A stretch of 64,000 nt of DNA. Origin: Cardinalis cardinalis (taxonomy: Eukaryota > Chordata > Aves > Passeriformes > Cardinalidae). Below the pieces are notes generated by a model. That model searched no databases. It worked only from the letters and a program-made list of their open reading frames with translations, and had not been told where the DNA came from. Shown piece by piece: positions 49,601 to 60,000 of this stretch. Location: the NCBI GenBank assembly GCA_014549065.1, contig JACDOX010000015.1, positions 4,457,688 through 4,521,687 of the forward strand. Reading direction: 5' to 3'. The stretch's first letter is position 1; every line of letters starts with the position of its first letter. The position numbers and the translations under genes were made by a program.

Positions 49601-52600
49601 GTGGAAAGTCCAAATAAAGATGAACAAGTATTTTTACAGTAGGCCCAATCCTGACCACAATGAAGTAAAAATTTCCAGCTCACCATCATTCCTGAAAGAA
49701 TCATCTTGGATGCCCTTCATCTTCCAAGATTGTGTACAACAGTCAGCAATCAAGCATATTGTTTGCTATTGAGAAGAGGTTTTAGCAGATAACTCCACAC
49801 AGAAAAGGTTCAGCTTTGTGAATAAAGATCAGGTTTGCTGTACCAAACAGTAGGGTCAGACCCTGGTTGCAAATACCCACGCAAAATGAGCATCCAAAGT
49901 GTTGACCAGGGCAAATATTCTACTTTGTCTCAATAGAAACTAGCAGCGCTGTGAGCTTCAGGGGACACTGGTTCTAATTGAGCTTGTCTCAATAGTTTCC
50001 TCCTCCTTGTCAGCAGCTGGACAAAAGCAGAATTAATGCCTAAACCCACCTGTATTAGTTCAGCTTTGGGAAGGGCAGTTTCCATGAAGCCATGGGATAG
50101 ACCTTTGGGAGTAGGCAGGATGCCATAGCAGACAGTGTGCTGAAGGCAAGACACAGAGACCTGGGGTCAGAAAAGGAGTTGGTTTTGTGGCTACAGGCCT
50201 GAATGAAGTCATGTCTTAGCTGAAGAGTTATGTGCAGCCTTGCTGTTTTTGCCATCTCCACTTAAAGTGAAAAGAATTGGTATACTTACTGTGTTCTAAT
50301 AATAGTTAAGTCTTCACCCTTGGTCCATGCTTATATGGCCCAAATGTCATGTAGATTTTGACATTGATTGATTTGGCTAGTTTAAAACATCTCATTCAAT
50401 TCAAGGGTTTGATTGGCAGTGCCTGGAGCTAAAAGCATCTGTGTGTCTGTAAGGACTTGGTGCTGCACGTTCTCAGGAGAAGAGCTGTCCCTCCCACCAT
50501 GCTTGGACAGCACCTAGCCCAGGGAGTCATACCATTACAGTGGAATTAAAGCAATGATGTGCAAGACCTGGAATTGCTCTGAGTTTGCCTTCCAGTAAGA
50601 AACTGATCCCATCTCAAGTTCCCACCATTATTATAGAGCAATGGAATGGGATTATTGTTTCCACTAATTTGAAAATTGATGGTAAGACCCAAATGTCCCT
50701 ACTCAAACTCATTTTGATAGGTACTGCATAGCAAAGAATAATTTTCATTTCTTCTCCAAAGAATTAATCATCACTGTTGGTGGCATAGGCATTAACCACT
50801 ACCATCAGCTGAAAAGTTTATTATGGGTTGCTTCTTGAAATAAAACATAACTTTTATTGGAAGTTTAAAGATAAATAAAAACAGCTGGAGGGAAAATACT
50901 ATTAAATACTCTGACGAGCCCCATGATGTTCCACTTAAATAAAAAATTCCTCTTGCCTCATTTTAAGGGCTCTTGTCTGCTGTGTTAAAGTTAGTATTTC
51001 TTTCATGTGGGACAAGTGAAGCTGAAAAGGGAATTTACTTAAAACTGTGTCTGAAATTGCAGCTTACAGGAGCTTATGGTCAGTGCAGTTCCAGGAATCC
51101 CTCAGTCTCTCTGTAATGGATGGTCCTTCAACTTATACTTCTCCTATTACTTTTATGTAGCTTTCTAATTAGACATTTTAGCTGTTTGCTTTCTGTGGAC
51201 AGACAGAAAGCCAAATATTCATAGTCCTCTCATCTTTGAAAGTGACACTGCTCCATTGTGAGGGCTGGGTTTAAATTATTAACAGAAGATAAGCTCACAT
51301 ACTCAAATAAAGGTTGGCTGAGACCAGCAGTGGGAGAAGAGCGCAAGAAACAGCTCATGCCAGAATGCCCCACATTTTCTGCACCCTGCTATGGGGTCAC
51401 ATTTCTGTCTGCAAGAACAGCTACTTGGAATTGAGGAATCACCCGGAGAGGCCAGAAACAAAGAAACTCAAATGAAGCTATTTGGCAGGAACACACAAAT
51501 GGGGAAAGGACTTACAGTGTACAGATCAGATCTCATCATGTAATGCATCCAGTGTTATAAAAGGTTCAGTTTTCCTGTTTCTTGAAGATACCCTGAAGAC
51601 AAATCTTGCCTTTTTATACGGAGAGCAAGCCCAAGAGATCAGCTTCAGGCATGGCCAAAGTGCACAGACTGGAGCATTGGGACCCTGCAGGCTGAATCAA
51701 CNGCTGTGTCCAAACTGGGGGGGTTCAGCAGAGGGTGGGATGCAGAGCAGGCCACACTTACAGCTCACTTGATGTGTCCCTCCAGCAAAAATTTAAACCA
51801 CCTCTCAGGAAGGGCAATTATACCTCACAGTGAAATGTACTAGAAGCCCAAAGGATAATGAAGCTGTGCATCTCCTCACTTCCCACTCAAGGGAAAAACC
51901 TCACCCTGAGCCTTGGAGGGTGTTCAAGTTTCAGAAGCTGCCCTGAATCTCAGAGTAATTAATAGCTTCAACTGGAAGAAAGTATTTTTTTGATCTCAGA
52001 ACATTGCCGCTATGCATTTCCTCTATAAAGACAAAATTGAAGTTAGTTTGTTAAAACCAGCATAGATTTTTTTCATCTTTCTTTGGATAATGGTGTGTTT
52101 AAAAGAACTCAGGTAAATTTCATGTCTGCATGGAATATTTACTGCTTCATAAAGGACTGATTACACTTGTCAATAAGAAGCTAAGACTCCTTCCCTGCAA
52201 TTCCCCCGTGGGTGGGTAACTGAAGCTTGCACCGATGTCCTGATGAGTGAAAAACACAGCCTGGATCCATGTTGTTTAAGAGAATTCCCAGACTCAGGCT
52301 GTCTTCTTCACAAAGTATCTGCGCTAATATTTCACAGCTCCTTACTCTCTTTTGGTGCAGGCTGCAGAAACTGGGGACTACTGAAGCATCTGATCATGCT
52401 AGCAGGATTCAGAAATTTGAGTGACAGCTGAGAAATGGGATGGCTGCCTGAAATGCAATTTCCTACCTCAGTCTTTGGGTAGTTCGCNGTGTTTCTCCTA
52501 TTTCTATTAGTCTTCTTCTGGGAAGTCCAGCTACATGACCTTCCCAAGCAGCATTAACTGGATTTCTTGGGCAGAAATAAGTAGACAGAACAGAGAGCAG

Positions 52601-53280
52601 ACACTAAAAAATAAATAAACACCTCTCCCCCACAGAAACCAAAAATTAAAACAAAAAATAAAAAAACCCCAAAATTAAAAACTAAAATCACTCTTTGCTT
52701 TTTTTTTTTTTAATCATCTTTACTTTGTCAGTAATTCTTCTGAATTATTCTCTTTATGTTTCCAATTTTGGATATTGAGGATTTACTGGAAAATTTCTAT
52801 GAACTTGTTTGTCATAACTGTGATACCTTGGTTACTACAAATAATAAGACATTAATAATTTGATACTGAATCCTTTCACCAACTTCTGCTACTCAAATTT
52901 CACTTTAAGGGAAATTCTAGGTTACCACTTTAGCATTTTTAAAATAATAAATAAATAAGTGAATAAAACTGAAGAAAAACAAATTTGCAAGAGAAAAACC
53001 ATCAAAATAAACACAAATATTTCAGGGTTGGATTTTTCTTGTTTTAATTTTTAGCTCCCATTATGCTCCCAAACATTATTGAGCCTTTTCCCCTGAAGAT
53101 GTTTTGTGTTTAACTTTCAGAAAACATATATTTTTCTTATAAAATAATCATTGCTGTTAAGTTTCCTATAAAGTCAGTGCAAAAATGAAACTTTCAATTT
53201 TTACAAATCTTCACCATTATTTCCCCAAAGCATTAATTTTTACAAATATTTTATTGCATCTTATATTACACACCTCAATT
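46683..53280. other. mostly AT-rich non-coding DNA
   Basis: No gene is recognised. The longest open frame is 142 codons (49344-49772, plus) without a domain. A 21-base alternating purine/pyrimidine tract lies at 49340-49360. The block at about 47100-47350 is complex sequence with little low-complexity content (ATGCAAG, TATTAATTG, CCATAAATATGG) and may be a conserved non-coding element. A-rich and T-rich tracts lie at 52601-52712. Confidence 0.45.
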
Positions 53281-53309
53281 TCTGTTTTTTTTAATGCAGT
53301 GCCTTGACG

Positions 53310-53430
53310 CTCAAATGGTTTTTAAGCGGCTTCTATCTATGAAAAATAGCAATTTAAAACCTCTTCTGTGGGGATTAAATTTCAAAGCCATTGAAATCAT
53401 ATGGGAAATGCCAATACATTTTGTAGGGAA
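53310..53430. other. candidate conserved non-coding block
   Basis: Complex sequence with two CpG and no simple repeats. It contains words such as TTTTAAGCGGCTTC and GGGATTAAATTTCAAAGCC, between AT-rich stretches. The call rests only on appearance. Confidence 0.18.
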
Positions 53431-54655
53431 GTGGGGAGGGGGTTACTATAAGGCTGGTAAGGAACTTGAGTGAAATCTCAGTTTTGTTTTAAAGGGTGCC
53501 AGCCTTCCCCTGAAACTCTAGATTCCAGAAGTCTAACCACTATCACTGTCTTTATGTACAAGGAGATGAGTTTAACTTTCTGATAAAACTATCACAATAA
53601 AAAGAGTTATTTTAAAAGCATATTTGCAACAAGATGTACATAGAGAAATGAGTTTGCAAATTGTTTCTCCTCCCTCTAACTGTGACACCTAAGAACAATA
53701 ACACTCTCCTCAAAACTCCAAAAGGTTGTCAGGGAAAGAGTAGCACCAGGACTCTACCATGAAAAAGACAAAATAGTATGGAAAGAAGAAATGTAAAATG
53801 TCTCTGACTATAAATGGAAGATACACTTTTGTTATGCATTGAGAAATGCAGGAGTGAGGCTCCTGAAGGACATTGGCTTCAACAGACTTCAGTGAGAGAG
53901 TGAAGAGCCTGAATAAAGAGTTCAAGACTGGGCCTTGCTCTCTGAAGGAAGAGAGCAGTACAAATGTGTGTCCCCATTAGATGCACTGTACACAAAGAGA
54001 GGAGTAAGAGTTATAAGAGTAGCCTGCTCTCCTCCTCTCTCAGCTGTGGGATCAGAGAGGTCAGAGCCTCCCTGTTTGCTGTGAACAATGCCTTGGAGCA
54101 GCAGTCAGGAATCTGTCACTCCAGAGCCACATGCTGCTCTTTGGAAGCAAAATCTTTCCAGCCTCTGGCATCAGAGCACTTGGGAAAGAATTGGAGTGGG
54201 GGTGGGAATGGGTACGCAAGAAAAAAAGGAAAAAAAAAAACTAAAAAAACCAACAAACTAAAAAGACATTAAAAGACAGAAAAAAAGGGAGAAGAGCAGT
54301 CACCATCTTTGGTAGTGATTCATTACATCTCTTCTTTGGTACCATCTTGTACAGAAACTGAAGTTCCTCAGAATAGAGCTAATAACCAAATGGAACTGAT
54401 CACAAACAACATTTTGTTCCTTTGCCTGAAGTGCACATGTTTTCAATTCACTTGATAGCTGTGATTGATGCCACCAAAGAAACATGCTCAGAATACTGTC
54501 CTTAAAATAATAATCACTTGGTAGCAAAACGCATTTTCATAGCTGGTTCTTCAGAACAAGTTAAGTAAATGGTAAGTTTCAACACTGTTTTTAGCTGTGA
54601 ACCCCTTAATATCACTGAGACACTTTCAGAAGTTGAGAGAAGAGAATGGACAAGA

Positions 54656-54679
54656 AAAAGGCCAGAGAAAAGGCCAGAG
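54656..54679 (+). repeat. 12-bp tandem duplication
   Basis: AAAAGGCCAGAG occurs twice without interruption. This is a local duplication. Confidence 0.95.
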
Positions 54680-54899
54680 TGAAGTAGCTTTAAGACACCT
54701 GAATACCCCTTCAAGCCATTCAGTGCACTGTAAGATAGATCCCAGCCAGGTGCTCTCACAAAAGCCCAGTTCTTGCCTTTATTTCTGAGGGTGTATGGCC
54801 TTATTCAATGGATTTATGTAGTTTAAGGAAGAGCAGAAATGTCTCCCAAAGAGACTGAACTGTTCATAGACCTTCTTGCTAGTGGCAGCGAGCCAGTCA

Positions 54900-55215
54900 C
54901 AGTGCACAGAGAGAGGTGTTATTTACCATATTTGAATCCTGATTTGATTTCCGGCACTCGCTTCATCCAAAGTTTGGGGGGTGGTCGGGTGCTAATTGTT
55001 GATGCCAGCTGATTTCAAAGAAATTTTAAAAAATGGCTAGACAGACATTTGGCAACAAAGGTCGTTGACTTTCGACTGCCTTAAAGAATGATGCATCTGC
55101 TTTGTTTGACTGCCAATAGATAAGGTGCATGTGAAATTCCCCTTGTAAATTAGCAAGATAAAAGTGATTCTTGGCTCCTTGGATTGATCCTTTTTCCAGT
55201 GTTTTAATCATGTTG
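54900..55215. other. candidate conserved non-coding element (enhancer-like)
   Basis: About 300 bases of complex sequence. Five CpG are retained in about 120 bases (TTCCGGCACTCGC, GGTCGGG, AGGTCGTTGACTTTCGACTG), and there are dense transcription-factor-like words: GGTGCTAATTG (homeodomain), AACAAAG (Sox/TCF), AGATAAG (GATA) and TGATGCATC. Open frames are short (61 codons, minus) and lack domains. The combination is typical of deeply conserved regulatory DNA around vertebrate developmental genes. That is inference; no cross-species alignment was available. Confidence 0.35.
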
Positions 55216-55845
55216 AAGGCACACCCCTATTTTGAAGTTGGTGGAGAGCTGTGCTGCTCAGGGAAAAGCCCCAGGAATAATACCTACTTCTTCCTTCCTG
55301 GGTGAGAGCCCAGGCNGCTCTCTTCTATCTGCTTCCTGCAGTTTGTCCGTGGAGTATCCTGTAGTCCAAAGGCAGACAGATTAAGCAGTTTTTGCATGGT
55401 TGGAACCGTAGGGATTTTTATTCTCATCAGGATTCACTTTTTATTATCCTTTACCCCACAAAGACCACTCTCTGCCCCACATCCTAACAACATGTCAGAA
55501 TACGTTCTGGTCATAAGACAGCTGAAAGTGTCATTTGTTCAACTAATGCAAGGACTGGAATGTGAAAATACAATTCATACTTACTGTACACTGTCAGGAA
55601 AGGGAGCATTGCAAAGTACAGTCTGAAGTGGATAGAGATCTATATACAGCATATAAAGCCAAATTTATCTGAAGATGTCCTTAATTTGCCAACACTATTT
55701 GGCACACTTGATTCTAAGCTAAGATGACTAGAACTCCCAGTTAAAAAAAATGATTTGCAAGTGAAATATGATAAAATAGGTTTTTAATGCCAAGGAAAGT
55801 GGTCTACTAACATTATTTATTTCAGGTCTGAAGTTTCTCATGAAT

Positions 55846-55996
55846 GAAGGAAAGAAAGAGAGAAAGAGAGAAAGAGCAAAAGAGAGAAAGAGTGAAAGAA
55901 AGAGAGAAAGAGAGATAAAGAAAGAGAGAGAGAAAGAGAGAAAGAGAGAAAGAGAGAGAAAGGGAGAAAGAGAGAAAGGGAGAAAGGGAGAAAGAG

Positions 55997-56082
<86 letters not shown>

Positions 56083-56129
56083 NNNNNNNNNNNNNNNNNN
56101 NNNNNNNNNNNNNNNNNNNNNNNNNNNGA

Positions 56130-56221
<92 letters not shown>

Positions 56222-56253
56222 AGGAAAGAAAGAAAGAAAGAGAAAAAGGAGAG
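55846..56253 (+). repeat. GAAA-type polypurine tract with assembly gap
   Basis: About 408 bases that are purine except for three bases near the start (C at 55877, T at 55893 and 55916). It begins as a mixture of GAAA, GA and GGGA units (to about 55995), then becomes a regular GAAA array. The array is broken by 45 N at 56083-56127 and ends in GAAAAAGGAGAG followed by T12. The N block is an assembly gap whose true length is unknown. The 153-codon frame through it is a Lys-Glu-Arg artefact. Confidence 0.97.
56083..56127. other. assembly gap (45 N)
   Basis: An unbroken run of N inside the GAAA array. It probably marks the limit of read-through in the repeat, so array length cannot be read from this sequence. 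Confidence 0.97.
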
Positions 56254-56284
56254 TTTTTTTTTTTTATGTGTTTGCCTTCACGGC

Positions 56285-56460
56285 TTTGGAGTGCTCACTA
56301 ATTCCATCTGTCCACAACAGAGCCATCGGAATGGCGAGAAAAAGCATTTCCATATGTGCAAATTAGCATCCAGCCTCTCTTAATCTGTGCAGTGCTCCTC
56401 TGAAGTAGATGGCGCGGATGGCTGCCAAACCCACTAATGGCATTCAAATAAAGGACTTTA
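56285..56460. other. candidate conserved non-coding element
   Basis: Complex sequence immediately after the purine tract. It contains TGTGCAAATTAGCATCC (octamer/POU-like), CATCGGAATGGCGAG, GATGGCGCGGATGGCTGCC and CACTAATGGCATTCAAATAAA. It retains several CpG. No open frame of note. An enhancer-like role is inferred from composition only. Confidence 0.3.
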
Positions 56461-56476
56461 TTGGCTTTAGCTGCCA

Positions 56477-56514
56477 CTTTTCTTTTTCTTTTCTTTTTCT
56501 TTTTTTTTTTTTTT
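56477..56514 (+). repeat. T-rich pyrimidine tract
   Basis: CTTTT and CTTTTT units run into T16. Its sequence is complementary in kind to the GAAA tract about 220 bases upstream, so the two could pair in single strands. Confidence 0.9.
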
Positions 56515-56879
56515 AAGATAGAGAATGTGTTCCCCCTCTTATTTTATTTTTGTTCTGATATTGTCACTTTGTACTTCAACCATGAAATAAAAAGAAGGCA
56601 CTGCACAGCTCTCTAATGGGATCCGTTCTCTCCTACAGATGCATTCTTTTGCTTTCTAATGAAATCTCACCATTATTTATTACGCTATAATCAACACCTA
56701 AAGTATATTATTCCCACTCTCAGCCAGCTTGTCTTTCCCAAAGAACTTTTTCCTCTTTTCTCTGCTTTCCACCAGCAGAGACAGGGCTGAGATGAGAGAC
56801 ATTTTGCTTGGGATCCTGCCCATGCTGTGAGTTCATATGAAAAGGAATCTGTTTGTTTGCTTGTTTGCTTGCTCCTCAG

Positions 56880-57035
56880 ATTGTTTTTCAAGGTCTGGCG
56901 CACACACAGCTGCAGCCGTGGACAAGGAGAGGTTCCAGCCGTATCCTATTCAGGGTCGCTGTCCCGACGGGTGCCTCTGCACCCAGCAAGGGCTACCATT
57001 TGGAGCATGTTTTGAATTTCGAACTGCTTGATTGA
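56880..57035 (+). other. CpG-rich exon-like segment, not assigned
   Basis: Directly after a strong acceptor-like pyrimidine stretch (TTGCTTGTTTGCTTGCTCCTCAG, shown here as TTGTTTGCTTGCTCCTCAG, AG at 56878-56879) lies about 150 bases with seven CpG (GGCGC, GCCGT twice, GTCGC, CCCGACGG, TTTCGAAC). All three plus frames are open for about 130-155 bases. One contains RCPDGCLCTQQGLPFGACFE, a cysteine-rich string, and ends at 57031; another ends at TGA 57033-57035. I recognise no family. Three open frames at once suggests composition rather than selection on one. It may be a terminal exon, a lncRNA exon or conserved regulatory DNA. Confidence 0.22.
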
Positions 57036-60000
57036 GTTAATGGAAAACAAAGGAAATTATTTAATCCTAAGAAAAATGTAGCCCCTGTAGAAAAACTATC
57101 CCTCTGAATATACTAAATCAATCTTTACTTTCACCCGTCAATATTTGTCCTACTTNTGGCAAGGGTTAGGTAACCGCACCTGAGGCCTTGTGATCTGAGA
57201 TCTTGCTGAAAATACTATGGTTGCTAATCCTGACTTGACTAGTGGTGCCAGCAATAAAACCACAGTCTCTAGTGTGTAGCAGACTCCATATGTTAGCCCC
57301 CTAGTCTGCTAAGTCACCACGCCAGCCTAAATTTGAAACATTTCTAAAGTGTTATACAATGTTGTAATAATGTTTTTACAAAACAAAGACTGAGTTACTG
57401 GAAGCCATATTCATCCAATCAGCATCTTATTGAAAGAGGAATCTTGATGGTAGCAGTGGTGACACAAGCTATATATAAAAAAAAAATTAAAAATAAAAAA
57501 TAAAAATTGTGTTGAAGTCTTTAAAAGGGGGCATTGACCTGTTGGGGAGTGGAATCTGGAAGAACTACTGCAGAAAAAGAAAGTCTCGGTTTAATGTTAT
57601 CTCACTTTCCTGAGGAAGAGTGCACCCAAAAAGCCTCAAGCTGAGAACACAGTCGACTTAATTAAAAAGTTCCTAATTACTAAAATGCTGCTTATAAAAA
57701 CAGGAATGGACGCTGCTAATTGCATACTGAGCAGTGTCTGCCCGAACAGAAAACCTTCACATAAAGCAGAACTCTCTCAAAGTACTATTGCTGCTGCGTG
57801 TTACAGTGTGCTTCCCATAGGGGGGGGAGGAAAAAACCAAAACCCACAAACCAAACTGATTACGATTGACTCTGCACCCTGCAACTTATGTCTACATCAG
57901 GAATGATAATCAGAGGGCACGAATCTAACCTCTCACAAGGTTTCTGTATGATTCCAATCCTACAAATATTTCAGCATATATTCAAAACTGATACCTCTAA
58001 TGATGTTAGTTGCATATTTAAATGAGAAGATGATGGAAAAACAACAACTCATACAACTCTTATACTTTATATTATTTTTAAATGTTTCCAAATCTTCGGA
58101 GCACAAAAATCTTGAGTCACGATGCCAGAGATGAGATGAAAAGGTCACCACACTAAGTACCAAGAAGCTAAATAGAGAACATATATAATTTTAAAAGTTT
58201 TATATAAATTTTATATACAATACTAATACTTCTATGAATAAAAGACAAGAATTGTTAACCATGTTTAATATACTTTGGCTGTTTTTTCTCCCTGTTTCCT
58301 CCAAGAATAAGTACCTTGTTCAACAGTCACAGTGCTCATTTACAGAAATTGGTGTTCTAGAGGTTTTCTCAAGTACTTATAGAACACATTCATTTTTATT
58401 TATTTTTCAGAAATACTTGCACCAGAAATTTGATTTTTACTACTCACTTGTACAAGAATACTAACTATTTTATAGAGTCCAGGACACCATTTTTTTGGGC
58501 ATTATGTAGAGGTTGACTAGACCTTAATTTTTGATTTAAGGGGATTACAGTCTTAGATGTCAAGACAAAGAGCTAACAAGCATTGTATAAGCTATGTTCC
58601 AGTAATCAGGACAAAGAAACAATTCCTTGTGATTTTAGTAGTGATTTCACTACTGAGCAATTGAGCACACAATGAAAATACTGAGGATCACTTGAAGTAA
58701 ATGATGCTTAATTGCAGGGGAAAAATTATCAAATTATCTTACTTGCTATGAATCACTCATTAATCTTTATTTGCATTTCTTATGGAAAAGAACCTTAACT
58801 ACCTGATCTGCATGTGCAAATAATAATTATTATTAAATAGTGGAAGTAGTGCAATTATTAAATAATGCAACAATATCAATCATTACTCTTATTAATAATA
58901 AATTATAATAAGTCTCTAAGAACTGTGCATGGTCCCAAGATGCAATATGCAAACACAGATTTGAAACATCTGCTTAGACTTGGAGTTGAGGTTCATACCA
59001 TATCAGTCACTGAGTCACAGTTCAGAATACAAATTCTTTGGTATTTTGGACTTTAACCTCTCCTTTGCACTTGTTCTTCCCCTGGTCCATTACTAGGTCT
59101 GAAATCAAAAATGAGAAACTGCTCAGAAATCATGGAGACTCAAACTCACTCTCTCTCTTAATCGGTTTAACAATGAGTNATTTGGGTGTAATGACCCTCA
59201 TTTTACAGTTTTCCTTTTAACTAAGGAAAAGAAGGCTGGGAGAAAAAGGAACAGAAAGTCAGTGACAGAACTGTTCTGGGTCTCAGAATCTCTCACTTCT
59301 TTCTGTGCTCTTTTTGCTGACGTAAATTTAGCTGACAACATAAACCAGTAGGAAATGTTATCTTCAGAATAGTTACAAGAAAAGTATTTTGTTTCCAGGA
59401 AATAAGGAGCATTCTCATGGCAACAAAATACAAATTCTGACATACTTAATCATATATGCTTTATATGTTATCTTTCTGAATAATCACAAGATGACATATA
59501 AATTTGGTGTAGTTAGATAATGGCATTAACATGTTGCCTGAGTCTGTTCTAAAAGCAAGATCTACACAGGTTTTGAGACTGTAAAAGTACTTTAAAACCA
59601 TTAGGAAATGTACTTGATTGAAACTGCTTGAAAACATTTTGAAATTTCTGTCTGATTTCAGCAAAATCAGTTGCCTAACTTATCATGTAAATTTGATGGT
59701 TAAGTAGTTTTGTTTGATAGGATTGTGACTATTAAGGGCAAGAGTCAATGAAGGGGAGGATTAGCAAGTAGCAGTGTATAACTTCTAATTTTACACATTT
59801 AAACATACTTTCTCATGGTGCCTTTTCTGCTTTACCAAAACATCCTCTTTTTGACATAACATCCATAAAGTCTGGTGCAGAGACATTTTCTACAAAGCAC
59901 AAGTCAGATGAAAACAAAACAACATCAGAACTTCACCTGTGCACAGGTGGAAACACAAGTGGCTTTTCCTGTTTGAAATAAAACTTATTTGTCATAACTT

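Noticed and set aside
49344..49772. 142-codon open frame
   Set aside because: No recognisable family. It starts in a CA repeat and shows no codon bias.
55840..56301. 153-codon Lys/Glu/Arg open frame
   Set aside because: This is direct translation of the GAAA microsatellite across an N gap. It is not a protein.
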